From assembly GCA_016715195.1 (NCBI GenBank), contig JADKBB010000019.1, positions 1-64,000 on the forward strand: DNA of 64,000 nucleotides, written 5' to 3'. This document shows positions 32,901 through 42,463 of the stretch, piece after piece. The stretch's first letter is position 1, and each line of letters opens with the position of its first letter. Source of the stretch: Candidatus Villigracilis proximus. GTDB taxonomy: Bacteria > Chloroflexota > Anaerolineae > Anaerolineales > Villigracilaceae. Under the pieces are notes generated by a model. The model saw nothing but the letters and a program-made list of their open reading frames with translations, ran no database searches and was not told the DNA's origin. Both the position numbers and the translations under genes were made by a program.

Positions 32901-34340
32901 ATGCCAGAAAACATAGAAACTATTTTGAGAGACGAGTGCGGACTTGTAAAAGACCGTTTAATCATTGTAGGCGTTTCAGGAGGCCCGGATAGTTTGTGCC
33001 TGATGGAAACCCTGCGATTGGCTGGCTATTCGATTCTTGTTGCTCATTTTGATCATCAACTCCGTATGGAATCTGGTCAGGATGCGCGCATGGTGGAAAA
33101 AACCGCCGCGCGTTTGATGTTAGGCTGCATCATTGACGGCACAGATGTACGCACATATGCCGATCAGGAAAAACTTTCATTGGAGGAGGCCGCTCGCAAC
33201 CTGCGCTATCGCTTTATGTTCAACCTGGCACGCGAACGGAATGCACAGGCGGTGGCGGTGGGCCATACAGCAGATGATCAGGTTGAAACAGTGCTGATGC
33301 ATTTCCTGCGCGGCAGCGCCATCAATGGATTGAAAGGCATGTCTCATCGCTCGATCATCAAATCCTTTGATGCAAACATTCCGATCGTGCGTCCTTTGTT
33401 AAATATGTGGCGTGAAGAAACCGTGGTCTATTGCGCATCCAACGGTTTGCGTCCGCATTATGATTCGAGCAATGACTCGCTTAATTTTCAACGCAACCGC
33501 ATCCGTCATCTTTTGATCCCAAATCTGGAAAGTTATAATCCAAAATTCCGCGAAGCAATTTTGCGTATGTCGCAATCGCTAAAAGGGGATTATGTTTTTT
33601 TAATGGAGACATTGGAGACTGCCTGGCGCGCGACTGTGACCTCCGTTGATGATGAATCTGTCGCTTTTGATGCTCATCTGCTCGCCAGTCACTCGATCGG
33701 ACTTCAACGCAACCTGATCAAACACGCCATGTATACTCTGCTCCCCGGGCTGGAGGTGAACTTTGCCGTGTTGGAGCGCGCTACAAAACTGATCAACGAC
33801 TCTGTTGCATCTGCCCGTGTGGATTTAAAGGGTGGTGTGCGAATGTTTCGTGAGTCAAACCGCATCTATATCTGTACACAGGATGCCGAATTGCCGTTTC
33901 ATATTTGGCCGCAACTGACGAGTGCCGTGAGTGTGCCCGTCATGATTCCCGGGCAGGCGGATCTGGCGGGCGGCTGGAAATTTACCTGTGAGCGCTGGCG
34001 AATCCCGGCTTTGGCGCAGGAACAGGCAGAACGGAATGAGGACCAGTTTCAAGTCTGGTTGGATGCGGATACACTTCCTGCTTCCCTTGAATTGCGCATA
34101 CGTCATCAAGGTGATCATTTTGCTCCACTGGGGATGGATGGTCATTTGCAGAAACTTTCCGATTTTTTTGTTAATGAAAAAATGCCGCAACGCGCGCGTG
34201 AACATTGGCCTTTGTTGTGCATGGGGGATACGATCATCTGGGTGCCGGGCTATCGTCCGGCTCATCCATATCGGTTGACGGATTTAACGCGCAACGTAAT
34301 TTATTTTTCTGTTGCGCGTCCGCTGGAGAAAATTCGCTAA
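32901..34340 (+). CDS. tilS: tRNA(Ile)-lysidine synthetase
   Basis: 479-residue N-type ATP pyrophosphatase that adds lysine to the wobble C34 of tRNA-Ile(CAU) so that it decodes AUA. The PP-loop is SGGPDS (26-31). RNRIRHLLIPNLESYNP and the acceptor-binding region around 190 follow, and the C-terminal domain appears at RIRHQGDHFAPLGMDG and the later KLSDFFVNEKMPQRAR. The gene ends just before a strong terminator. Confidence 0.92.
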   Translation: MPENIETILRDECGLVKDRLIIVGVSGGPDSLCLMETLRLAGYSILVAHFDHQLRMESGQDARMVEKTAARLMLGCIIDGTDVRTYADQEKLSLEEAARNLRYRFMFNLARERNAQAVAVGHTADDQVETVLMHFLRGSAINGLKGMSHRSIIKSFDANIPIVRPLLNMWREETVVYCASNGLRPHYDSSNDSLNFQRNRIRHLLIPNLESYNPKFREAILRMSQSLKGDYVFLMETLETAWRATVTSVDDESVAFDAHLLASHSIGLQRNLIKHAMYTLLPGLEVNFAVLERATKLINDSVASARVDLKGGVRMFRESNRIYICTQDAELPFHIWPQLTSAVSVPVMIPGQADLAGGWKFTCERWRIPALAQEQAERNEDQFQVWLDADTLPASLELRIRHQGDHFAPLGMDGHLQKLSDFFVNEKMPQRAREHWPLLCMGDTIIWVPGYRPAHPYRLTDLTRNVIYFSVARPLEKIR

Positions 34341-34370
34341 AAAATCCCGTCCATTTTGGACGGGATTTTT
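34340..34370. terminator. Bidirectional terminator between tilS and the recombinase-like gene
   Basis: 13-bp stem (34340-34352 with 34358-34370), A-run before and T-run after. It separates converging genes and can serve both. Confidence 0.9.
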
Positions 34371-35270
34371 TTATTTTATTTCACCATTTAATTGCTTTAG
34401 TTTAATGAAGAGTTCACGCCATTGGATCTTTGAGACACCAAGTTTTTGGCGAATGGTATCCACTTCCATGCCGGCTTGATAATCACGCAGGGCGCATGTC
34501 CAGCGGCACATATCGAAGGAGAGGTGTTTGGTCAGGTTGGCTTCTGTACCAATGTCTTCTAGCAGGTATTCAAGCCTGCGTGGCGACCATGCAAAGACTT
34601 GATCCGCAGGCCGATATTGCGCGAGATATTCTTTGTAGGCTGTGATCCAATCTTCGTTCAGTTCAATTTTGCGTTCCTTGTAACGATTGGCTGGGCTGGC
34701 ATAGCGGATAAAAACATGCGGCCCATTTTTTGCTTCGAGGTCAATATGATTAATGTGAATGCCGAGACATTCGCTTTTTTTGATGCCTGTGATGAGCAGG
34801 AGATAAACGAGTGTATAGAAACGGGCATCTGGTTTGGTTTCCCGGCGGTGACGGTCTGCGGCAAGCAGGATGGCTTCGTATTCATCTCCAGTCAGTACCT
34901 GCGGCAGCGGACTAATGGCTGAGCGCTGTAAAACCTTTTCAGCGGGATCTATGGATAAGGTGCCGTGTTGATGCAGCCAGCGAAAAAATGATTTTATCGA
35001 TGTGATGCGCCGTGACAGGGTCTTTGGGCTGCACGGAATGCCGCGTTCTTTTTCCATCCAGGCGAAGAAGCGATTGAGATCATCGGTGGTGATGCTGCCA
35101 ATGGATTGATCGGGCGCGAGGAACTGAGTCAGCAGGCGCACATCTGAGAGAAAGGCCTTGACCGTGTTCGAGGAACGTCCCTGATCATACATGAACATTT
35201 CCCAGCCGTTGATGGCGGTGGGGAGCAGGGTTTTACTTGTAATATGTGCAGAGTCGGTTGTTTTTGTCAT
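34371..35270 (-). CDS. Tyrosine-recombinase-fold protein lacking catalytic residues
   Basis: 299 residues with the XerC/D layout: an N-terminal SAM-like core-binding domain (about 15-115) and a C-terminal catalytic-fold domain. The catalytic set is lost. The first Arg is Lys (TGIKKSE, K164), the His of HxxR is replaced (MCRWTCA has only R256), the second His is Val (LGVSKI, V279) and the nucleophile Tyr is Phe (WRELF, F288). The fold is retained, so it may bind DNA without recombining. It has no mobile-element neighbours. Its normal-looking start and length argue against decay. Confidence 0.8.
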   Translation of the reverse strand: MTKTTDSAHITSKTLLPTAINGWEMFMYDQGRSSNTVKAFLSDVRLLTQFLAPDQSIGSITTDDLNRFFAWMEKERGIPCSPKTLSRRITSIKSFFRWLHQHGTLSIDPAEKVLQRSAISPLPQVLTGDEYEAILLAADRHRRETKPDARFYTLVYLLLITGIKKSECLGIHINHIDLEAKNGPHVFIRYASPANRYKERKIELNEDWITAYKEYLAQYRPADQVFAWSPRRLEYLLEDIGTEANLTKHLSFDMCRWTCALRDYQAGMEVDTIRQKLGVSKIQWRELFIKLKQLNGEIK

Positions 35271-35342
35271 GGTATTAATCCTTGCAATGCGCCAGATAGC
35301 GCATAGTCTTTTCGTATAGTTTAGCGAATATGAGAGGGGTTG

Positions 35343-36918
35343 TCAACAGGGGGGGATATGCGAAATCACTTGGACCCTTCTAAGATTACCTGCAAAAAAA
35401 GGATGGATTAATTGCGAAAGGTCTTGCGGTTGGAAGCAGGGCTCGTAATCATTACCGAGGATGACACGATATTGCACGGGGCTGTTTGCGTCGGGGAGGG
35501 AAATTATATTTGCGGCAAACAGGTTGAGGGTTGTGATGATCGTCTGCCGTTGGGCAGGATCCTGCGCGGGGGTGAAGTCTACGATGACGGATGAGGTATA
35601 GTCGCGGCGGTCGGCATTCGAAATAAGGGTTTGATATCCAGCGTAGTTGAGACGTGAGGCGGCGAGCGCATCCCAGGTATCAGAAGGTGCGCCATTTTGC
35701 ACGTCAACGGTGATGGTTTTTCGTTCAACTGCGAATGTGGAAAGTGTTGTGGCTTCAATCAGCATTTGGTTGAGTTCGGCTTCGTTGGGAAGTAAGACCG
35801 ATGCGCCGCCGGGGGTTGTCCACGGGCTGACATAGGGCGGGCGGATGTAATAGCCGCGAATATTTGCGTTGGTGAAGTTGACCGCATAAGGTGACATGAG
35901 CAGCAGGTCTGCCAGCCCAAGGTCTGTGATGATGGTGCTTGAGAAGTCGTTGTAGAGTTGAGGAATTTTGTTGAAGGTATCTGTTTGCAGGGCTTTGGTA
36001 AAGATGGTGCGGATGACTTCCTGCTGACGGCGGCCACGATCAAAGTCGTTGGACTTGGAGCGTGAGCGCGCGTACCAAAGGGCGAGGTCGCCATCCATGT
36101 GAATCTGGCCGGGGCCGACGGTGAAGAGCCACCAGTTATCTTCATTTTCGGGGTCGTATGTCGGGTCGATTAATCGCCAGTCGGTGAAGGCGCAGGAGAT
36201 CGGCACTTCCACGCCGCCGAGCGTGTCAACGATGCGGCGAAAGCCGTCAAATTCGACCATAGCGGTATGGTCAATGCGGATGCCGAGATTGTAAGTGACG
36301 GTGTCTTTTAATAGTCCGGCTCCGCCGCCTGCGTAACTGGTTATTTCTCCACTTTGGTAGGCGGTATTGATGCGCTGCATCCCCACGGTGGGGATATAGA
36401 CCCACAAGTCGCGTGGAATGGAAATGAGCGAGACTTGCCCATCCTTGGGCCAGACGATGGCGATCAGGAGCGTATCTGTGCGATAAGATGAACCGGGACG
36501 TTTATCTGAGCCGATTAATAGGAAGTTGATCGTCTCATTGTCGGTTAAGGGTGGCAGGGCAGTTGGGTTGACCGCTGCAATTTCAGCAACGGGGGGGGCG
36601 GCTATGGTTGGAAATAGCTGCGCAATATCTACTGTAGCGGTTGGGTCAATGGGTGGAATTGGATGTAGGGGAAGGAGTTTCAGTTGGGAATATCTGTTCA
36701 GGTGTGGGTGTGTTTGCGCTATACGATAATAAAGAAGGCAGGGTCGGCGTGTATAAAGAAGGCTGAAATGGAGTTGGGGTAGGGGATGCATTCGGCGCAG
36801 AGGTGATCAAGATAAAGGGCTGCGGCGCAGATACAGCCGCCTGTGCAGTGGATCCGCAGGCGGAAAGTGCAAGCGCAAAAACAGAGAACAGAATGATGAA
36901 TGAGCGATATGATTTCAT
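35343..36918 (-). pseudogene. LytR-CpsA-Psr family lipoprotein, one frameshift
   Basis: Two frames form one protein of about 520 residues. Part 1 (36918-36646) is a lipoprotein signal with lipobox LSAC (Cys21) and a Pro/Thr/Ser-rich linker. Part 2 carries the LCP domain: NFLLIGSDKRPGSSYRTDTL and SLISIPRDLWVYIP with the conserved Arg/Asp residues that bind polyprenyl pyrophosphate, and a C-terminal LytR_C domain (TVDVQNGAPSDTWDALAASR). LCP proteins transfer glycopolymers to the cell wall or cell surface. An extra C in the G4/C4 run at 36668-36671 explains the shift. Confidence 0.85.
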
Positions 36919-36968
36919 ATACGAATTTTGCAGGTGTGAAAAATTATCATTCTGTATTTATATTATTT

Positions 36969-37787
36969 TTAGGGTGTCGCAGTTGTGAAGGCTGTGGGGC
37001 TTATGGTTAATGTAGGCGCCGCCGTGAGCGTAGGGATCGCCGTTGGGGTGGCAGGCACAGACGTATCGCTTGGCGGGGCAGTGATTGTGAAGGGCAGGGC
37101 TGTTTCTGTCAACGGGTCGGTGGGATAGGGTGTCACCGTACTTCCTGGTATGGGCGTTGGGTTTGGAGTGCGCGTGGCTATATTACCGGGAACCCAAAGA
37201 ATTTCGCCTGTATAGATCAGGTCGCCTGGCAGACAGTTGATCGTTCTGAGTAAAGCGGCGCTTATATAATAATTTGTCGCGATGGCGTACAGTGTGTCAC
37301 CGGTTTTAACTGTATACGATCTTGCCCAGTTGACTGCACCCGGATTGCAGACCGCAACTGTACTGGTCGGTGCGGGCGGCACATACATGCTTTTGCCTGC
37401 AACAAGATTGTCGCTTGGTAAACAATTGGCGCGGCGAAGCTCATCCTTGCTGACACGGTAACGTTCCGCGAGAATATCAAGCGTCTCTCCGGGTTGAATG
37501 ATAATTTGATTTACCCATCCAAACGGAGGTGGACACGAAGCAGGCGTATTGACAAAGGTTGCAGTGACCGTGGCAGTTGGAGATTCAAGCCCGAGGGTGG
37601 GCGTGATGGTCGGAGGAAGTGTGGCTGTGGCAGTGAGAGGCGCAGGAGATGGAATCAGAACATTAGTCGTAGTGGGGGCCGCCTCAGGGACAAACTCCAC
37701 CAGAGAAATCGATAACGCTCCGATCATCAATCCGGTTGAGATCAGAGCAACTACGAGCGCGTTCCCAAAACCGCGCAAGTTTTGCAT
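36969..37787 (-). CDS. Membrane-anchored protein with two LysM domains
   Basis: 272 residues: one N-terminal membrane span (about 10-32), a Pro/Thr-rich spacer, two LysM modules and a Thr/Pro tail. LysM 1 has IIQPGETLDILAERYRVS and VPPA; LysM 2 has YTVKTGDTLYAIATNYYIS and WVPGN. The protein probably binds peptidoglycan or another glycan. It overlaps the kinase-like gene by 1 base and lies after the LCP gene, in an envelope-related set on one strand. Confidence 0.85.
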   Translation of the reverse strand: MQNLRGFGNALVVALISTGLMIGALSISLVEFVPEAAPTTTNVLIPSPAPLTATATLPPTITPTLGLESPTATVTATFVNTPASCPPPFGWVNQIIIQPGETLDILAERYRVSKDELRRANCLPSDNLVAGKSMYVPPAPTSTVAVCNPGAVNWARSYTVKTGDTLYAIATNYYISAALLRTINCLPGDLIYTGEILWVPGNIATRTPNPTPIPGSTVTPYPTDPLTETALPFTITAPPSDTSVPATPTAIPTLTAAPTLTISPTAFTTATP

Positions 37788-40138
37788 TATTTCTTTCCTT
37801 TGGCTTTAAGTTTTTTCTCTGCCATTGCCGCCCCCGCGATGGGCAATAACACGCTAAAGGTGGAGCCAACCCCATTTTCACTTTCAACCCAGATGCGCCC
37901 ATGCTGCGCCTCGGTCAGCGCCTTGGCAATCGATAAGCCTACACCTGTATCGCCCACCCCTTGGATGAGAACATTATCCGCTCGATAGAGACGGGTGAAA
38001 ACACGCGGCAAATCTTCGGCAGCGATGCCCACACCCGTATCGGCAACCTGGATCAGGATGTAATCCAGATCATCTTCGGTTCGAGTCTGAACCATGAGCC
38101 TGATCGTGCCTTCGAAGGGAGTTGCCGACCCTGCATTTTGCAAAAGATGAATGAGGATTTGCTGAAGCGCTTCACGGTCTGCTTGAATGGGGGAAAGTTT
38201 CTTTGGCAGTTCCAGATGCATGGAAATATTTTTTTCACGCACCTGGGTACTGGTATAGGTCATCGCATTGTCAATGATCGTATTTAAATCCACTGCTTCA
38301 GGTTTGAGGTCGTTCAATCCTGCTTCGAGTGTCGTGATCTGAATCATGTCATCGGTCAAGTTGTGGATGCGCTCTGTCGAAGCCTTGATGCGTTCCACAA
38401 ATTTGCGCTGTAACGCGCCGAGAATCCCCACAGATTCGCCGAGCAGCAGATCCGTGTATCCCACAATCGAGGATAACGGCTGACGTAATTCCTGCGAGAT
38501 GGAAGCGATTACTTCCGCCTGTTCCGTGCTCTTCACATTAACACGACCCTGTTCAGCCTCATGCATTTTCATATTGGCTTCGGCGAGTTGATTTTGTAAA
38601 TGAGCCATCTCTTGCAAAGTTGCTTTCAGGTCCTGTTCCACCTGTGGCGTGGAAGACGTGGAAGGTTGTAGTTTTTTCCCTGCGCGTAACTCGGCGCTTT
38701 CAAGTTGTAACTGTTCAATAATGCGCTGCGACTCTTCCTGCGCGGCACGCAAAGATGCCATTTCCACTGAGCCGCTTTTTTGTACTTCTGCGCGCGAGGC
38801 ATCCAGTTGTTGAGTCAATTCTGAAATGCGGCGTTCCAATCTTTCAACCTGAACGAGCGCCTGATCGCTTTGTGTTTCCAGTTTACTCATCTTCTGGCTG
38901 CGCTTGATGATCGGCACCAGTGATGTGGCAATATTAGCAAGGAAAGCCTGATCCTCCGCCGTCCATGTGCGGTCTGAGTAGGGGGAAAGCAAAAGTAAAC
39001 CGCCCAGAGATTCTTTTTCTGGAGTTAAGATCGGCACACTCAGTAAATGCCCCGGGTTGGTCAGCCCGAGAATTTCTGCCAGACCTTTAATGTCTGCCGA
39101 GGTACTGCTGGCAGGCATCCGCAGCGGACGCCCGCGTTGTAACGAATTCGCCAGCATTGGAATGGAATTTTTGCTTAACGAACCGCCGTCCAAATTATCT
39201 TCGCGAATCAGGTCATAACCGCCTGCGATTACCATTTGGTTATTATTATCAGTTAAATAGATCATAAAACACAAGTCAGCGAGCAGGGTCTGCGCGATGG
39301 CGCGGGTAATGGCCTGGCTAACTTTTGTGGGATTTGATTCCGCCGCAAGCGCGAGCATTGCATGGAAGGTCTTGGGGTCTGTGCTGTACCGTCTGCGCTC
39401 AAGCGGAATGGAATCCTGTCTCATGGCCGCAGAACGTTGGGGTGTCGCTGCCACAGCAGACGTGGAGACAGAGAAACGCTGTGGTAATGTCAACAGAATT
39501 GGATAGGCCGCCATATAGGCCAAACGCACGATCCCTGAATAATTTCCATTGATCTGGAAAAGCAAATGTCCCACATGTCCTAAAAATCCGAGAGCAAGCA
39601 TGATGATCCCATTCCACATGCCATCTGGCTTGCGAATGAACAGGATTGCCATCCCGCCTAATATCAATAATAATGAAGCGGTTTGCCAGAAAAAATCGTC
39701 AGGGGTTTGGTTATAGGTGGTGAGCGTGCTCTGTGTTTGCCAGGTCAGCAAACTTAGCCCCAACGCCGTCAATACCAGCAGGCTCAATAGTGAAGCTGCT
39801 GCATCTGCTCCACGGCTGGGTTCGGGAAAACCAAACAGCCAGGTGATCCAAATAATGCCAAAGACAACAAAGGCGCGATCCATGGGCGGCAGAACCGAAG
39901 TCGGGTCTATGATGTGCTGCCAGCCCAACCCGCTGAACATGAACATAATGACTTGAGCAATCAGTAAAATACCAAGCCCCACAAAAGCGCGCCGCGCTTG
40001 TGGATATTCACTCGTTCGCCAATGATTAAACGCTGATTGAAGTGCGCTGGCAATGGCGATCACCAGCACAATATAGTAAACCATGTTTCCGGGCGGTGCA
40101 ATCAGGGTTTCAAAAATTTTATTGAATAATACGCTCAT
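37787..40138 (-). CDS. Membrane sensor with GAF and HATPase domains, pseudo-histidine kinase
   Basis: 783 residues. About seven spans (1-215) make a 7TM sensor. A GAF domain follows (about 265-410), then a long coiled coil (about 410-530), a HisKA-like helix pair and an intact HATPase domain with G-boxes (ADTGVGIAAEDLPRVF and GDTGVGLSIAKAL). The H-box reads ASISQELRQPLSS: the phospho-accepting His is Gln. Classical autophosphorylation is therefore not expected. This H-to-Q family may be a phosphatase, a scaffold or a substitute kinase. It overlaps the LysM gene by one base. A TATAAT on the minus strand (40153-40148) ends 9 bases from the start. Confidence 0.82.
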   Translation of the reverse strand: MSVLFNKIFETLIAPPGNMVYYIVLVIAIASALQSAFNHWRTSEYPQARRAFVGLGILLIAQVIMFMFSGLGWQHIIDPTSVLPPMDRAFVVFGIIWITWLFGFPEPSRGADAAASLLSLLVLTALGLSLLTWQTQSTLTTYNQTPDDFFWQTASLLLILGGMAILFIRKPDGMWNGIIMLALGFLGHVGHLLFQINGNYSGIVRLAYMAAYPILLTLPQRFSVSTSAVAATPQRSAAMRQDSIPLERRRYSTDPKTFHAMLALAAESNPTKVSQAITRAIAQTLLADLCFMIYLTDNNNQMVIAGGYDLIREDNLDGGSLSKNSIPMLANSLQRGRPLRMPASSTSADIKGLAEILGLTNPGHLLSVPILTPEKESLGGLLLLSPYSDRTWTAEDQAFLANIATSLVPIIKRSQKMSKLETQSDQALVQVERLERRISELTQQLDASRAEVQKSGSVEMASLRAAQEESQRIIEQLQLESAELRAGKKLQPSTSSTPQVEQDLKATLQEMAHLQNQLAEANMKMHEAEQGRVNVKSTEQAEVIASISQELRQPLSSIVGYTDLLLGESVGILGALQRKFVERIKASTERIHNLTDDMIQITTLEAGLNDLKPEAVDLNTIIDNAMTYTSTQVREKNISMHLELPKKLSPIQADREALQQILIHLLQNAGSATPFEGTIRLMVQTRTEDDLDYILIQVADTGVGIAAEDLPRVFTRLYRADNVLIQGVGDTGVGLSIAKALTEAQHGRIWVESENGVGSTFSVLLPIAGAAMAEKKLKAKGKK

Positions 40139-40147
40139 TTCCTTATC

Positions 40148-40191
40148 ATTATACTGCCACTTGAAAAAATTATGGCGTACTCACGTATAAT
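40148..40191. promoter_or_regulatory. Divergent promoter region with two TATAAT boxes
   Basis: Minus-strand TATAAT at 40153-40148 serves the kinase-like gene (start 40138). Plus-strand TATAAT at 40186-40191 serves the TPR gene (start 40202), with a TTGAAA 19 bases upstream. Both predicted starts give very short or no leaders. Confidence 0.5.
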
Positions 40192-40201
40192 TACCATTAC
40201 A

Positions 40202-41596
40202 ATGCGTAACAAAAAAATTATCGTCCCTCTTACGATCATCCTTCTGCTTCTCGCCGCGCTGCTGTCCGTTATTATTAGCGGCTATACTGCGATCAACCGT
40301 GCCGAGAATCAATTCGCTGAAAAGAATTACGCTGACGCTGCCGAGTCTTATCAACTGGCTGCACAGCGATTTCCCTGGCGTGAAGATCTGTGGGAAAAGA
40401 CAGGTATCGCCTTCGCTTCCAGTAGTAACTTTTCACAGGCAATCTTTTATCTGGAAAAATTATCCGCGCCATCCGCCGAAGGTTTGATGTGGCTGAGCTT
40501 TTCCTACCAACAACTCGGAAATTATCCAGCCGCCATTCAGTCCATTCAGCAAGCTATACAAATCAATGATCTCTCCAACTTTTATAAAATACTTGCCTTG
40601 CTATATCGTCACGAAAAAGATTGGACGTCTGAACGCAATGCGCTTGAAGATCAACTGCTTCGGGATTCAAGCGACGTCTACGCCCGATACAGACTCGGCC
40701 TCTTGTTGAGTGTCCTGGAGCCGGAACAGGCTCTTTCCAATTTAATGCTCGCTTCCTCTCTGGACCCGCAATTTGATCCCGCAGCGCAGACATTGCGCGC
40801 CGCTTTGAATTTATCTGCCACACAACCCGATGCATCATCGCAAATGGTGACCATTGGCCGCGCTTTGGGCTTGGTGCAGGAGTGGGACTTGTCGATCGTG
40901 GCGTTTGAGAATGCCATCACACTTAATGCAGAGAATGCCGAAGCGTGGGCCTGGCTTGGCGAAGCAAAACAGCAAACAGATTTGGATGGACGCGTGGAAC
41001 TCGATCAGGCAGCGGCGCTCGATCATACGTCTGTCGTTGTCCGCGCTTTACGCGGGTTGTATTGGAATCGTCAGAAAAAATATCCACAGATGCTCGCGGA
41101 GTACTTATTGGCCGCAAGATATGAACCTGAAAACCCTGCATGGCAGGCTGAACTCGGCAACGCCTACACCTTGAACGGTGATCTGGCTATTGCGTTGACT
41201 GCCTACCAACATGCGACGGAGCTTGCGCCAAATGATTCAACGTACTGGCGTTTACTTGCAATTTTTTGTAACGAGAATGGCGTGTATCTGGAGAATGTAG
41301 GTTTGCCTGCTGCACAAAAAGCCGTGGAGCTTGCGCCGGATGATCCGCTTGCTTTGGATACTTTGGGATGGTCGTATCTCTCCACGGGCAGATATGCCAA
41401 CGCAGAAAAAATTTTGTTGGATGTGATCGAACGTTATCCGGAGCTTTTTTCCGCGCATATTCATCTGGCAATGACCTATCTTGCACAAGGTAATCATCCC
41501 GCTGCTTTTAATGAATTGACTTATGTTCGCGATGCAGATTCCGGTGGTGCGAGCGGGTTATTTGCGGAACAATTGCTCGCAAAATATTTTCCGTAA
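40202..41596 (+). CDS. TPR-repeat protein with an N-terminal membrane anchor
   Basis: 464 residues. The start at 40202 is preferred because MRNKKIIVPLTIILLLLAAL makes a signal anchor and the longer frame lacks a ribosome site. The remainder is a run of tetratricopeptide repeats (for example AENQFAEKNYADAAESYQLA and AAVELAPDDPLALDTLGWSYL), likely forming a periplasmic/extracellular scaffold for protein contacts. No enzymatic motif was seen. The gene is transcribed away from the kinase-like gene. Confidence 0.8.
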   Translation: MRNKKIIVPLTIILLLLAALLSVIISGYTAINRAENQFAEKNYADAAESYQLAAQRFPWREDLWEKTGIAFASSSNFSQAIFYLEKLSAPSAEGLMWLSFSYQQLGNYPAAIQSIQQAIQINDLSNFYKILALLYRHEKDWTSERNALEDQLLRDSSDVYARYRLGLLLSVLEPEQALSNLMLASSLDPQFDPAAQTLRAALNLSATQPDASSQMVTIGRALGLVQEWDLSIVAFENAITLNAENAEAWAWLGEAKQQTDLDGRVELDQAAALDHTSVVVRALRGLYWNRQKKYPQMLAEYLLAARYEPENPAWQAELGNAYTLNGDLAIALTAYQHATELAPNDSTYWRLLAIFCNENGVYLENVGLPAAQKAVELAPDDPLALDTLGWSYLSTGRYANAEKILLDVIERYPELFSAHIHLAMTYLAQGNHPAAFNELTYVRDADSGGASGLFAEQLLAKYFP

Positions 41597-41649
41597 TAAG
41601 CAACATATATTTTGCAACTTGCCATCTTCCTCATGATAAAATCACAACT

Positions 41650-42300
41650 ATGAATCGCCTCTTAACTTTAATCTCCTTCTTAATTGTTTTTTCCTCCGCT
41701 TGTTCCACGACCAATCTCACTGCTGTGCCACAGGAGCAATCTCTGCCTTCTGGAAGCGTGCTGTTTCAAGATGACTTTACTGGCCGCGCATCAGGCTGGG
41801 ATCGGTTAATGACTGCCGAAGGCACCATGGACTATGATGCAGGCGGATATCGTATGCTGATCAATGCAATCAATACGAATTTTTGGACGACACCTCATAA
41901 GGACTTTGCCGATGTCCGCATGGAAGTGGATGCCGGGAAATTAGGCGGGCCGGATGAAAACCGTATCGGTTTGATCTGTCGTTTTACGGGCAATGATTAT
42001 TATTTCTTTATGATTACCAGTGATGGGTATTACGGTATTGGTAGTTTTGCCGGCGGGCAGGCTGCCTTGTTTAATCAGAGTGAAATGAAAGTGGACGGTA
42101 ATATCAGAACGGGTCTGGCCGTTAATCACCTGCGTGCCGATTGCGTGGGCGATAGCCTTACGTTTTTTGTCAACGGTTTTCAAGTGGCGTCTGCTCAGGA
42201 TGGAACATTGAAATCTGGTGACGTTGGTTTGCTGGCTGGCACATTCTCTCAAACCGGTGTAGATCTGGTATTTGATAATTTTGTGGTCTTGAAACCATAA
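41650..42300 (+). CDS. Lipoprotein with a LamG/laminin-like beta-sandwich domain
   Basis: 216 residues. Signal peptide with lipobox FSSAC (Cys18). The remainder is predicted beta-rich: FQDDFTGRASGWDRL, VRMEVDAGKLGGPDENRIGLICR, RTGLAVNHLRADCVGDSLTFFVNGFQVAS, VDLVFDNFVVLKP, matching the secreted 3-keto-disaccharide hydrolase/LamG-like sandwich pattern. The family binds glycans or acts on them, with no clear function in this case. It follows the TPR gene in the same direction with its own start region. Confidence 0.68.
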   Translation: MNRLLTLISFLIVFSSACSTTNLTAVPQEQSLPSGSVLFQDDFTGRASGWDRLMTAEGTMDYDAGGYRMLINAINTNFWTTPHKDFADVRMEVDAGKLGGPDENRIGLICRFTGNDYYFFMITSDGYYGIGSFAGGQAALFNQSEMKVDGNIRTGLAVNHLRADCVGDSLTFFVNGFQVASAQDGTLKSGDVGLLAGTFSQTGVDLVFDNFVVLKP

Positions 42301-42307
42301 ATGGGGC

Positions 42308-42357
42308 GGTGGACAATGAACGATGAATCATGGCCTGTCGTTCATTGTCCATTGTCA
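42308..42357. repeat. Self-complementary repetitive spacer (GACAATGAACGA type)
   Basis: GACAATGAACGA and its inverted copy TCGTTCATTGTC flank a short centre in the spacer between the lipoprotein and folD. The words are internally repetitive (GGACAATGAACGATGAATCATGG). Confidence 0.6.
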
Positions 42358-42413
42358 ACTGCAAAACTTTGAATTCGGGATAAGTGTCACTTTTTGAAAT
42401 GGGGGAGAACTTG

Positions 42414-42419
42414 TATAAT
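42414..42419 (+). promoter_or_regulatory. -10 element (TATAAT) of the folD promoter
   Basis: TTGTATAAT at 42411-42419, 45 bases before the folD start. No convincing -35 is at the usual spacing, so it may be an extended -10 type. Confidence 0.5.
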
Positions 42420-42463
42420 ACCTGTACAATCTTTCACAGTAAATTTATTACAGGAGCAAATAA

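Noticed and set aside
34371..35270. Recombinase-like gene as a sign of a prophage or integrative element
   Set aside because: Catalytic residues are lost, neighbours are chromosomal genes (tilS, LCP, mce), and no attachment-site repeat or tRNA was found.
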